A stretch of 64,000 nt of DNA from Pseudoalteromonas sp. MSK9-3 (lineage in GTDB: Bacteria; Pseudomonadota; Gammaproteobacteria; Enterobacterales; Alteromonadaceae). The notes beneath the pieces were generated by a model, which saw only the letters and a list, made by a program, of their open reading frames with translations, searched no databases and was not told the DNA's origin. Shown here in pieces: positions 44,529-53,321 of the stretch. The stretch covers positions 124,001 through 188,000 of the forward strand of contig NZ_MIET01000032.1 in NCBI RefSeq assembly GCF_003590335.1, given 5' to 3'. The number at the start of each line of letters is the position of its first letter. Positions within the stretch are counted from its first letter, which is position 1. A program made the position numbers and the translations under genes.

Positions 44529-44995
44529 GTTGGGTTTTAACCTTTAAATATGCACTCTTATTGTTCAACGGTTTGTATGGGCGCCGTATCACGGTGGCGT
44601 GGTGCATTCAATTTTTCGCGAGTTTATATTAAACGCGGACCTCAAATCCGAGAGTGCAAAGCGGGTCTATGAGGCTGAATGCGACGGACATAATTATAAC
44701 AGCTATTTACAAATTTGCTGTAATTTACATCAATATAATAGAAGTTTTTTTGCAATTATCGCAACACAGATACAGACGTTAGCAACATTTAGCAACAAAA
44801 AGACCCTTAATGCGGACATATGTCCTTACAATATTCAGGTGGGTGTGATCAACAATCCCGTTTTTCGGGCTAAATAGGAATAGTTAACATGTTGCGCAGT
44901 TTTAAGGAGGCCATGCGAGTATATAAAAATTCTCTTTTTTGAGAACAATAAATATGACCCAACTTTCATTCTACCATTAGAGACTTTAAATAAGA
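44529..44995. other. Intergenic region with GGACA palindromes and a tiny plus-strand ORF
   Basis: No conserved gene is visible in this region. It holds the receptor promoter (minus strand), a perfect 12-bp palindrome GGACATATGTCC (44814-44825), and a strong ribosome site AAGGAGG followed by a nine-codon ORF (44913-44942, MRVYKNSLF). A second eight-codon ORF (44954-44980) follows before the terminator at 44996. This could be a small RNA or leader; it is unproven. A 92-codon open frame at 44599-44877 lacks gene-like features. Confidence 0.4.
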
Positions 44996-45018
44996 GCGGA
45001 CACCTGTCCGCCTTTTTT
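44996..45018 (+). terminator. Strong terminator on plus strand upstream of sixA end
   Basis: GCGGACA and TGTCCGC pair around CC, followed by six T. Oriented plus, it would end any transcript crossing 44880-44995. It may also terminate sixA from the other side, where the T-tract is weaker. Confidence 0.8.
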
Positions 45019-45023
45019 GGTTT

Positions 45024-45491
45024 TTACTTTGAAGGTGCCTGCATTTTTAAAAAACAGCCCCGATGAGTCACTTCATCATACTCTATCACCGCAACAGCAG
45101 CCGTATTAAAAATTGGCATTTTTCCTGGGCTCAATTGATCAACCAAATAACTGACGATTGGCATATGTGCAACCACCAGCCACGTCTTATATTGTGGGTG
45201 TAAACTGATCAAGGTTTCTAAGTAGTCTACGGCAAATGCGGCATCACCACTTGGGATGATATCCTTACAGGTTTCGTTAAACTCAACTGGGTTTAACGCT
45301 AACACTTGCTCTGCGGTTTGCTGAGCACGCAAGTATGGACTCACTAATACCGCATCTGGGGCATAATGGCTTTTTAGCCACCATCCCATTTCATTAGCTT
45401 GTGCTTGTCCTTTTTGGGTTAGGGCACGCATTTCATCCTTTGCCTGCATTGGTACAGCTTCCCCATGTCGCATTATCAATATTGTTTTCAT
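45024..45491 (-). CDS. sixA: SixA-type phosphohistidine phosphatase
   Basis: A 155-residue histidine-phosphatase fold protein. RHG motif MRHGEAVPM near residues 7-15, then ALTQKGQAQANEMG, SPYLRAQQTAEQVL and the second catalytic His in VVAHMPIVSYLVDQL. SixA removes phosphate from phosphohistidine of HPt domains (ArcB) and from the PTS protein NPr in E. coli. The start at 45491 has AGGAG. A few upstream codons stay open but are not family-like. Confidence 0.88.
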   Translation of the reverse strand: MKTILIMRHGEAVPMQAKDEMRALTQKGQAQANEMGWWLKSHYAPDAVLVSPYLRAQQTAEQVLALNPVEFNETCKDIIPSGDAAFAVDYLETLISLHPQYKTWLVVAHMPIVSYLVDQLSPGKMPIFNTAAVAVIEYDEVTHRGCFLKMQAPSK

Positions 45492-45589
45492 GACACTCCT
45501 GGGTATACACATTAAAATTTGTCTAACGACGTAGTAGCTAAATACCTCGTTTGTTCGCTATATTAAAACAAACCTTAGATAAACTTGAA

Positions 45590-48325
45590 ATGAATTCGAG
45601 TTCAAAGTTCCTAAATCTGGACTTTACTTACTATTACTCTGGCGGCACACACTTGAAAATAAGCAGCAATGATAATCGCACCTATAAAAGCCTAACATTA
45701 AACAATGGTCTAAAAGTACTGTTAGCCCATGATATAAGCAGTGATAAAGCGGCCGCATCATTAACTGTCAATACAGGTCACTTTGACGATCCAAAAGATC
45801 GTCAAGGTATGGCCCACTTTCTAGAACACATGCTCTTTTTAGGTACTGAGAGTATGCCTGAGCCAGGGTATTTCTCACAATTTATTAATCAAGCTGGTGG
45901 TCAGAGCAACGCATGGACTGGCACGGAGCATAGCTGCTATTTCTTTGATTGCCACCAGCAACATTTGTTTAAAGCATTGGAATTATTTAGTGACTTTTTT
46001 ATTTCCCCTCTATTAGATGCTTCACAAACAGAAAATGAGCGCAATGCCATCGATGCCGAGTTTAAAATGAAAATTAAAGACGATGGCCGGCGTATTTATC
46101 AAGTTCATAAAGAAACCACAAACCCACAACACCCATTCACCAAATTCTCAGTTGGCAATCAAGATACATTAGCTAACAAAGATGACTGTATTGCTGAAGA
46201 AGTTCGAGCCTTTTTTAACCATAATTATCTCGCACAATGGATGACCCTCGTTATAGTCGGTCCCCAATCACTAGATGAACTCGAGATATGGGCTGAACGC
46301 CTTTTTTCTCACATTAAAGGTAGCTCTGCGCCCAAGCCTCCACTGACAGCTCCCCTATATCGAAAGCAAGATCTTGGGCTGTTATTACAAATAACACCAA
46401 GAAAGCATATGCAAAAACTGATCATCAGTTTCGCAATGCCCTGTATTAAGGGGTTGTATAAACATAAAAGTCTGAGTTTTCTAGCACATTTACTCGGGTA
46501 CGAAGGCGAAGGCTCGCTTTACTCTATATTGAAAGCACAGGGTTGGATAAACGCACTTTCAGCAGGTGGGGGCGTGAGTGGCAGTAACTTCAAAGACTTC
46601 AATATTAGCTTTGCACTCACCGACGAAGGTATCAATTACTATGAAGATGTAGTAGAAATGGCATTTGAGTATATTGCACTTGTGAAGTCTCAATTGCACA
46701 ACCTGGCCATATTGTACAAAGACAAAAAAACCTTGCTTGATATCGCATTTGATAACCAAGAGCCTAGCCGGTTACTTGATTGGGCAAGTAGCGTTAGCGT
46801 AAACATGCACCATTATGAGCCTCAATATTATTTATACGGCGACTACATAATGACAGAGTTTAATCCGACGATATTTGAGCAGCTGTGTAACTTCTTAACC
46901 CCTCATAATATGCGCCTGGTGTTGATCCACCCAGAAGTCACCCCTGAGCATACGGCAAAGTGGTATAACACCCCATATAATGTCGAAGAGTTACCCCGAG
47001 ATTGGTTAAATGCATTAGCACAGATTGACTCTGCACTACCTGAAATGAGATTGCCAACCATCAACCCTTACCTACAGGTAGAAAATACGTTATTTGATAT
47101 TGAGCCAGCCACAAATAAGCCTGAGCTATTAAAAGATAAGCCTGGTTTTTCTTTTTGGTTTAAACAAGATGCGACCTTTCGTGTCACTAAAGGCCATTTT
47201 TATATAGAGATTGACTCCCCGGTTGCAGTTGAAAGTACTAAAAGTATGGCGTTGACTCGCCTTTTTGCCGACCTATTGATGGACGGTATGGCCGAGCAAT
47301 TTTACCCAGCGGAGCTCGCAGGGTTAAATTACCATATAAGCTCTCATCAAGGCGGACTAACATTGCACACGGCAGGCCTATCAGGTAATCAGTCGGTACT
47401 TGCTATGGAATTACTGACTGCGATTTTAAAACAACCGATTAGTGCGACCCGTTTCGCCGAATATAAAAAGCAACTGATCCGGCATTGGCAAAACCACAGC
47501 CACAATAAACCTGTCAGCGAACTATTTGGCTTGCTTGGTGCGCACCTTATGCCTTGGAATCCGGACCCAGTTGCACTCGCATCAGCGTTGAAAACAACGT
47601 GCTTTAATGAGTTTAGACGCTTTAGAGAGGTGTTTTTCAACTCAATTTACATCAAAGCGTTCTTACACGGTAATTGGCAGAAACACCATGCCTTAACGAT
47701 GCAAAAAGAAATCAGAGTACTATTTAGCGCCAGTGAAATTTTAGAGGATTTGAAACGGCCTTTAAATGTATTAAGTACATCACAACACATAGAAATAACT
47801 CAGCCTGATGCAGATCACGCCATTGTTGAGTACTTCCAAGCACTCAATGGCAGCGTGGTTGAAAAAGTCTCGTTAATGATGCTTAATCAAATGATCAGTC
47901 AAGATTACTTCGACAAGCTCCGTACTGAATTGCAGTTAGGTTACCTTGTTGGCTGTGGCTATGCGCCTTTTAATACCCGTGCGGGTGTTGCGTTTTATAT
48001 CCAGTCCCCAGACAATAAGCCTGAGACTTTACGTAAACATCACCATGCGTTTATTCTCTCCTTTAGCAAAAACATTACACAGCTAACTGATAGCCAGTGG
48101 TTAGAAGCGAAACAAGCATTGCGGCTACAAGTCGCAGAAAAAGACAAAAACCTGCGCTTGAGAGCACAACGATTTTGGATTGCCATTACCAATGATGATT
48201 TTGAGTTTAGTATGCAAAAACGGCTCATTGCCGAGCTAGATAATTTAGAAAAACAAGACTTTATAGCATTTATTCAGCGTATTTTTGCAAACGAATATCC
48301 GCATGTTACATTGCGCTGTAATTAA
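45590..48325 (+). CDS. M16 (insulinase/pitrilysin family) zinc protease
   Basis: A 911-residue peptidase with the inverted zinc motif HFLEHMLFLGT (about residues 80-90) followed by ENERNAIDAEF supplying the third ligand. Three further M16 domains follow without zinc sites, and the C-terminal domain has TELQLGYLVGCGYAP (Arg/Tyr substrate-binding region). The length is close to E. coli protease III (about 960), but no signal peptide is seen, which suggests a cytoplasmic location. I take the ATG at 45590; a TTG at 45551 is in frame. The gene stands alone upstream of a c-di-GMP protein. Confidence 0.9.
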   Translation: MNSSSKFLNLDFTYYYSGGTHLKISSNDNRTYKSLTLNNGLKVLLAHDISSDKAAASLTVNTGHFDDPKDRQGMAHFLEHMLFLGTESMPEPGYFSQFINQAGGQSNAWTGTEHSCYFFDCHQQHLFKALELFSDFFISPLLDASQTENERNAIDAEFKMKIKDDGRRIYQVHKETTNPQHPFTKFSVGNQDTLANKDDCIAEEVRAFFNHNYLAQWMTLVIVGPQSLDELEIWAERLFSHIKGSSAPKPPLTAPLYRKQDLGLLLQITPRKHMQKLIISFAMPCIKGLYKHKSLSFLAHLLGYEGEGSLYSILKAQGWINALSAGGGVSGSNFKDFNISFALTDEGINYYEDVVEMAFEYIALVKSQLHNLAILYKDKKTLLDIAFDNQEPSRLLDWASSVSVNMHHYEPQYYLYGDYIMTEFNPTIFEQLCNFLTPHNMRLVLIHPEVTPEHTAKWYNTPYNVEELPRDWLNALAQIDSALPEMRLPTINPYLQVENTLFDIEPATNKPELLKDKPGFSFWFKQDATFRVTKGHFYIEIDSPVAVESTKSMALTRLFADLLMDGMAEQFYPAELAGLNYHISSHQGGLTLHTAGLSGNQSVLAMELLTAILKQPISATRFAEYKKQLIRHWQNHSHNKPVSELFGLLGAHLMPWNPDPVALASALKTTCFNEFRRFREVFFNSIYIKAFLHGNWQKHHALTMQKEIRVLFSASEILEDLKRPLNVLSTSQHIEITQPDADHAIVEYFQALNGSVVEKVSLMMLNQMISQDYFDKLRTELQLGYLVGCGYAPFNTRAGVAFYIQSPDNKPETLRKHHHAFILSFSKNITQLTDSQWLEAKQALRLQVAEKDKNLRLRAQRFWIAITNDDFEFSMQKRLIAELDNLEKQDFIAFIQRIFANEYPHVTLRCN

Positions 48326-48420
48326 CAATAAACATAGCTGAGCCCTGCGATTGATACGATATTTTTGACTCTACCGCCCGCTTCTATTAGATTAGCAGTG
48401 TGATAATAGTTAATGCATCT

Positions 48421-50673
48421 ATGATAAAACAAATAAAAAAAATATCCGTAGTCATGATGCTGTTAAATGCCGTGTATAGTCAGCCGGCTTTTGCATTAAA
48501 CTTCGATGAACTCCACAACACCTTCAGTCCCTTAATGGCTGGGGTTTTTGTTGTGTTTTTTTTTATTACGCTTGGTCAATACCTTTACAATAAAAAGCTC
48601 AAACGCGCACATCAAACACTGTCATTGTCAGAACACCGATTAAAAAGCACTGTAGAAGGCAGTGGTGATACCTTATGGGATTGGAACATCGCAACGGGTG
48701 AGATAATCCGCATCAATGACAAATATATGATGCATAAAAGTGCCGCAGGAGAATTTATCCCTAATGCAAATCGTATTCACCCACAGGATATCACCTTAGT
48801 TGATCGACTCCTCAAGCAACACATTGCTGAAAAAACGGCATTTTTTGAAGCCAGTTACAGAATAAAAGATAGCTTAGATCAATACCACTGGGTGTTAGAC
48901 AGGGGCAAAATAATAGAGAAAGACAATAACCTTAACCCTTTGAGGATGACCGGCACAGTCAGAGATATTAGTCATTTAAAAAGTACAGAAGAACGTCTCA
49001 ACTTATTTGCAAAGTGTGTGGAGTCTTTAACAGACGCGATTGCCATTTATGACCGACATTTTAACTTGGTCGATTTAAACCCAAGCTATTTAAAGCTATT
49101 TGGGGGTATACGAGTTCAATATATTGGTCGACCATTTACGCTATCAGGTTATGACAATCGCTATATGAGCGAGATAAAAGCGTGCTTAAAAGACACTGAA
49201 CATTGGCAAGAGGAGCTTAAATTACGTAATCACAAAGATATTCTGCTCCCTATAGAAATTACCATCGATGAAATTAAGAATAACCAAGGTCAAATAACTA
49301 ACTATGTTGTGGTCTTTTCAGATTTAACAGAGCGTAAGAAAGCAGAGTCTCAGTTACATAACCTCTCAAATCGAGACCGTACAACTGGCTTGCCAAATCG
49401 AAATCTATTTTTTACTAATCTAAAAAAGCTGGCACAACAAAAAACCCACCACGCACTACTCGTATTTGACTTGGATAATTTTAAGAAAATTAATGACTCA
49501 TTGGGCCACCAGCTCGGCGATAGCTTACTTGCTAAGCTCGCAATGCGCCTCAATAAGCTTGCGCGTCAACAAGACACGTTTTATCGATTAGGCGGTGATG
49601 AGTTTGCGTTAGTTATGTCTGGTACTAATGATATTCACACCATCACGCGTACCGCGAAGCAATTTCTTGCTGCGATAGCCACCCCATTCAAAATGGCAAA
49701 CCATGAGTTAGTCATCACTTCATCCGTAGGTATTGTGCTTTTCCCTGAAGATGGCGCTACGCCAGAAATATTATTAAAAAATGCAGATACTGCGATGTAC
49801 CATGCAAAGCAAAAAGGCAATCATTACTTGTTCTTTAATGACTCAATGAACGAGCAAGCCGTGAAGCGCCTACAAATTGAAAACCTGATGCGCTATGGGC
49901 TTAAAGAAGACCACTTTGTTGTGTACTATCAACCCAAAATGGATATAAAAACCGGTAAGCTCGTTGGTATGGAAGCCCTCGTACGCTTTATCACCCCCAA
50001 AAAAGGGATCATCAGCCCAGGTGTGTTTATTCCCATTGCGGAAGAAACAGGGCAAATCATCGAAATTGGAGAGGTCGTTCTAGATAAGGCTTGTAAAGAC
50101 GTAAAAAACTGGATAGACCAAGACTTATTTAATGGTCGTGTCGCGGTAAATTTATCGGCAAAGCAGTTTAGCCTCCCAGACCTTACCACTCGAATTGATG
50201 TGATCTTGCAGAAAAATCAACTTCCGTCTTATTTCCTTGAACTAGAGATAACCGAAGGCACGGTGATGGATGATCCAAAAGAAGCGATTTCGATCATGCG
50301 TTCCCTCAGTGCCAGAGGGATCCACCTCGCCATTGATGACTTCGGCACCGGGTATTCGTCTTTAGCATATTTAAAGCAGTTTCCACTTAATACGTTAAAA
50401 GTAGATAAAGCCTTTGTTGACGACATGAATACTGAAAGAGGCCGTAATATGGTCGACTCGATTGTCACCATTGCGCACAACCTTGATTTACATGTCGTTG
50501 CTGAAGGCGTTGAACAGGCTGAGCAACTGGTCATTCTCGAAGATTTAAACTGTGAAACCGTTCAAGGATATTATTACTCTAAGCCTTTATCTCCCGATGA
50601 GTTTAGTGAATTCCTTAAAAGCCAGAAGCAACGTGAGCGAAACGAACAGCCTAGTTTGAAAGTCGTTAATTAA
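48421..50673 (+). CDS. PAS-GGDEF-EAL cyclic-di-GMP turnover protein
   Basis: A 750-residue membrane protein: an N-terminal signal or membrane region (about 6-55, two hydrophobic stretches), two PAS domains (about 80-195 and 205-310), a GGDEF domain (about 325-480, intact LGGDEFAL) and an EAL domain (about 495-740, GMEALVRF with LELEITEGTVMDD and IDDFGTGYSSLAYLKQF). Both catalytic motifs look intact, so it may make and break c-di-GMP, or be net phosphodiesterase. The ligand of the PAS domains is unknown. The start is uncertain: the frame is open to 48400 (GTG), and the ribosome sites are poor. Confidence 0.9.
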   Translation: MIKQIKKISVVMMLLNAVYSQPAFALNFDELHNTFSPLMAGVFVVFFFITLGQYLYNKKLKRAHQTLSLSEHRLKSTVEGSGDTLWDWNIATGEIIRINDKYMMHKSAAGEFIPNANRIHPQDITLVDRLLKQHIAEKTAFFEASYRIKDSLDQYHWVLDRGKIIEKDNNLNPLRMTGTVRDISHLKSTEERLNLFAKCVESLTDAIAIYDRHFNLVDLNPSYLKLFGGIRVQYIGRPFTLSGYDNRYMSEIKACLKDTEHWQEELKLRNHKDILLPIEITIDEIKNNQGQITNYVVVFSDLTERKKAESQLHNLSNRDRTTGLPNRNLFFTNLKKLAQQKTHHALLVFDLDNFKKINDSLGHQLGDSLLAKLAMRLNKLARQQDTFYRLGGDEFALVMSGTNDIHTITRTAKQFLAAIATPFKMANHELVITSSVGIVLFPEDGATPEILLKNADTAMYHAKQKGNHYLFFNDSMNEQAVKRLQIENLMRYGLKEDHFVVYYQPKMDIKTGKLVGMEALVRFITPKKGIISPGVFIPIAEETGQIIEIGEVVLDKACKDVKNWIDQDLFNGRVAVNLSAKQFSLPDLTTRIDVILQKNQLPSYFLELEITEGTVMDDPKEAISIMRSLSARGIHLAIDDFGTGYSSLAYLKQFPLNTLKVDKAFVDDMNTERGRNMVDSIVTIAHNLDLHVVAEGVEQAEQLVILEDLNCETVQGYYYSKPLSPDEFSEFLKSQKQRERNEQPSLKVVN

Positions 50674-50685
50674 TTTGCGCTAAAA

Positions 50686-50880
50686 TCACGCCAACCAACA
50701 ACATAGAGAACCGGCCGTTAAACGCCACATAGCCCTTCTGTAGTGAACTCTCATAAGCAAGATAGCTACAGGTCCAAAAACGCCACCACGGAACACCCAG
50801 CGTCTGATAGGCATACCTGAGCGTGTCGTTTCAAAAAACATGGTGCAAGCTCCTATCAATGACAACACTATAAACCACAT
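50686..50880 (-). CDS. Small membrane protein of unknown function
   Basis: A 64-residue protein with an N-terminal hydrophobic segment and a second half rich in Arg and hydrophobic residues (GMPIRRWVFRGGVFGPVAIL). A good ribosome site (AGGGGGT, five bases before ATG at 50880) supports it. It converges on the GGDEF-EAL gene and stops 12 bases from its end. No family is recognised. Confidence 0.5.
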   Translation of the reverse strand: MWFIVLSLIGACTMFFETTRSGMPIRRWVFRGGVFGPVAILLMRVHYRRAMWRLTAGSLCCWLA

Positions 50881-51428
50881 ATTACCCCCTGTTTACTGCG
50901 AGCGACGAGTGTACCCCAGGTCTTTTTTTTGTACAAAAAAACTTTAATTGTTGCAAAATATGGCATTATTTAATTTAATAGCAGCTCAATTAAACAGGGT
51001 GTTTTATTCCAACTGCTTAAATTTCATGTTAACACCATGAAAACATTAAAGTAATTGTCAACATGTAAAATTTTACAGGTTTAATTGAAGCAATAGTTAT
51101 GGTTTGAAAGGTCATACTTTTTAAGTTTTAGTAGTGAAGTTTACCTGTAGAGTAGGTATTACCTGCTTTACAGCAATATGATTAAGTTTTGTAATAAAGA
51201 ACACAAGCAAACAGAACCTTATATCGGTACAGGTGAGTTCGAGCGGTTACGCTCATTGAAATATCTTAAATTCAATACTCTAGATAGAAGACATTTATTT
51301 GCTTTAGTACATATTGGTCTAAACTATCTGATAGTTTTTACCGATACTGAATTACAGTATTATCACAATAGCTGCTAAAATTAAGCCATGTAGTTTTTAA
51401 TTTATTAGTTACTTCAAGGACACGAGCT
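50881..51428. other. Region between two genes, no clear feature
   Basis: The 548-base gap is AT-rich. It holds one perfect 14-base palindrome TGTAAAATTTTACA (51064-51077) and a 66-codon plus-strand frame (51178-51378). That frame has no clear ribosome site or family resemblance and is listed only as doubtful. The promoter of the YjbR-family gene should lie here. Confidence 0.4.
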
Positions 51429-51821
51429 ATGGATCAAAAGAGCGTACATAAATATTTGCAGGATAAGCCTGCAACTTTTATTACCCAGCCGTTTGCGCAA
51501 GATGTCGATGTCTACAAAGTACAGCACAAGATGTTTGCAACACTTTCGGAAGGGAAAGAAGGGCAAGTCAATGAGAGCGGAGAGCCAATTTGGTGGTTAA
51601 ACCTAAAGTGCGATCCGGATGAAGCATTAGTGCTTCGGGAGCAATACCCATCGATTGTACCGGGTTATCATATGAATAAACGACTTTGGAATACCATTAT
51701 ACTTGATGGCTCCGTTCCTGAAATCGAAATAATTCGCATGATAAACACCTCGTATGACATTGTGGTAGATAACCTACCAACAGCTCAGAAAGAAGCGTTA
51801 CAAAAGATGGCTCAATCTTAA
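51429..51821 (+). CDS. MmcQ/YjbR family DNA-binding-like protein
   Basis: A 130-residue single-domain protein of the MmcQ/YjbR family (CyaY-like fold): FAQDVDVYKVQHKMFATL, WWLNLKCDPDEALVLREQYPSIVPGYHMNKRLWNTIILDGSVP. The conserved GYHMNKRLWNT stretch around residue 80 is a family hallmark. Function is unproven, although DNA binding has been proposed. AGGA sits eight bases before the ATG. Confidence 0.88.
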   Translation: MDQKSVHKYLQDKPATFITQPFAQDVDVYKVQHKMFATLSEGKEGQVNESGEPIWWLNLKCDPDEALVLREQYPSIVPGYHMNKRLWNTIILDGSVPEIEIIRMINTSYDIVVDNLPTAQKEALQKMAQS

Positions 51822-51872
51822 GTTACTTTTATAACGTTGTGGTTTCCCTCGCATTCACTGCGAGGGCCATTT

Positions 51873-52856
51873 TCAAAACGGGTATAAATGCCTGTTAGCA
51901 ATATCTATCTCGCCGTTCTCTTCAATAAAATTCACCATTAACTGTTCGCACCCATTAGGCATTCGAGTGGCATCTACTTCATAGTTCAATTGTGCTGCCT
52001 GCTTACTCGATAGCTCACACATTGCCAACTTACTGGGATCTCGCACATTGCGATTTATCTGTGCAAGACTTACCACACAGTGGCTTTTACTAAAGCGTGC
52101 GATCCCTCTGAATTTAAAGTTCTCTGCAATATATTGCTTGGATATTTTTAAAAGCCCTTCCATAAGGTCATAGTAAAAAGCATTTTCATCTTGCACCGAG
52201 CAAACAAGATGCACAGATGTGCTCTTGAACTCAGGCAGCTCATCATCACGGCTTGATAACGCTAGGCTTATCAATACTTTCTCATCGTCAACTTCGATAT
52301 AGTTTTCTAGAATGAATGCTTGATCTAAAAAGCGTACTTTTTCCAATATCCGCTCAACGCTAGCTTTCGTTAAAGGATTTGCGTTACGAGAGAGTAGATG
52401 CGGAACTTTGACAATCAGCGGAAAATCTTGATGGTTATTCAATGGCGTAGTAACCGCCCCATCTACGCTAAGCGTGAAGCGCTCACGGATCTCATGTTCA
52501 CGAGCAACGTATAATGCAAGTAATGCTGTTTGTAGTAATTCTGACGTAGGTAAATTTACCTCTATTGGCCAGCTCCGACCAAACAGCAGCTTTTTGTTTC
52601 CTGATTGATAATTGTCACTACTGAGCATCGCGACCTGCATGCGCAGCAACCCGTTATGCTCACTCGCCACCAACCGGTAACTGGTTTCAAACTCTATGTC
52701 GGCTAGCAACTCACGTACACTATCAAGGGTGTGATGATATTTAAAAAAGTGCTGTGGTGTAACCTCTATATTATCTGTCAGTAAAACTTTAGGCGCATTA
52801 CTTATCGGTTGTTCATATGCGCTGTCTTCCTGATATTGTAAATTCGCAATCCCCAT
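51873..52856 (-). CDS. Protein of unknown function (327 aa)
   Basis: A soluble 327-residue protein with no signal peptide or membrane segment. A GGAGAG ribosome site supports the start. It is mixed alpha/beta with recognisable segments RLVASEHNGLLRMQVAML and LSRNANPLTKASVERILEKVRFL, but I cannot place them in a family. The stop lies 51 bases from the convergent YjbR-family gene. Upstream (52857-53046) is a plain AT-rich region before the MITE copy. Confidence 0.6.
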   Translation of the reverse strand: MGIANLQYQEDSAYEQPISNAPKVLLTDNIEVTPQHFFKYHHTLDSVRELLADIEFETSYRLVASEHNGLLRMQVAMLSSDNYQSGNKKLLFGRSWPIEVNLPTSELLQTALLALYVAREHEIRERFTLSVDGAVTTPLNNHQDFPLIVKVPHLLSRNANPLTKASVERILEKVRFLDQAFILENYIEVDDEKVLISLALSSRDDELPEFKSTSVHLVCSVQDENAFYYDLMEGLLKISKQYIAENFKFRGIARFSKSHCVVSLAQINRNVRDPSKLAMCELSSKQAAQLNYEVDATRMPNGCEQLMVNFIEENGEIDIANRHLYPF

Positions 52857-53046
52857 ACTCTCCGACTCATTCAGTTTAGCTAACGACTAAAGTACGCAAA
52901 TGTTCAGATAAAAAGATCAGTTCAAATGCGTTATTTTCAAACTTATTTTAAGTATTAACCGTCTAAATGACTGTTTCATTTCAAATGATACTTATGCATC
53001 ATATTTTTTAAAGTGACAAAGCTACAGATCCAATGAACTTGGTAAG

Positions 53047-53241
53047 TAACCTCAGCTCTGGATAAGCGAATTTGCCCAATAAAGCTATTTTTCTCACTCT
53101 CGGCGTTGCTTTCATTTGTAATAGCCCGCTATTACTGCATAAAAGCGCCTTGATATTGAGCAAAATATCATCATTGGATTGTAGCTAAGTTTGTTTTCAA
53201 AACATTTTCTATTCCAAAGCCCTTATCCAAATCTGAGGTTA
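53047..53241. mobile_element. 195-bp MITE, copy 2 (inverted)
   Basis: Same element as at 37629-37823 but in the opposite orientation: it starts TAACCTCAGCTCTGGATAA and ends with the complement of TAACCTCAGATTTGGATAA. Its length is identical, with eight differences by eye (about 96% identity). Flanks are TA at each end, consistent with TA target duplication. It lies between the unknown protein gene and nhaD, 80 bases from the nhaD stop. Confidence 0.85.
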
Positions 53242-53290
53242 AGTAGATAGGAAAAACCTGTGACAGAAAAATATCGAGCAAGCAAGATCA

Positions 53291-53312
53291 CAAGGGGCCT
53301 ATTGCCCCCTTG
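53291..53312. terminator. Hairpin downstream of nhaD
   Basis: CAAGGGG (53291-53297) pairs with CCCCTTG (53306-53312) just past the nhaD stop. No T-tract follows on the minus strand, so the strength is uncertain. Confidence 0.5.
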
Positions 53313-53321
53313 TCTATGAGA

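Noticed and set aside
44599..44877. 92-codon plus-strand frame upstream of the TonB receptor gene
   Set aside because: No ribosome site, no signal or family resemblance, and it covers the likely receptor promoter region.
51064..51077. Palindrome TGTAAAATTTTACA as a TyrR box
   Set aside because: Both half-sites fit, but the spacing is two bases rather than six, so it was not called.
51178..51378. 66-codon plus-strand frame
   Set aside because: No convincing ribosome site or similarity; composition like the AT-rich gap around it.
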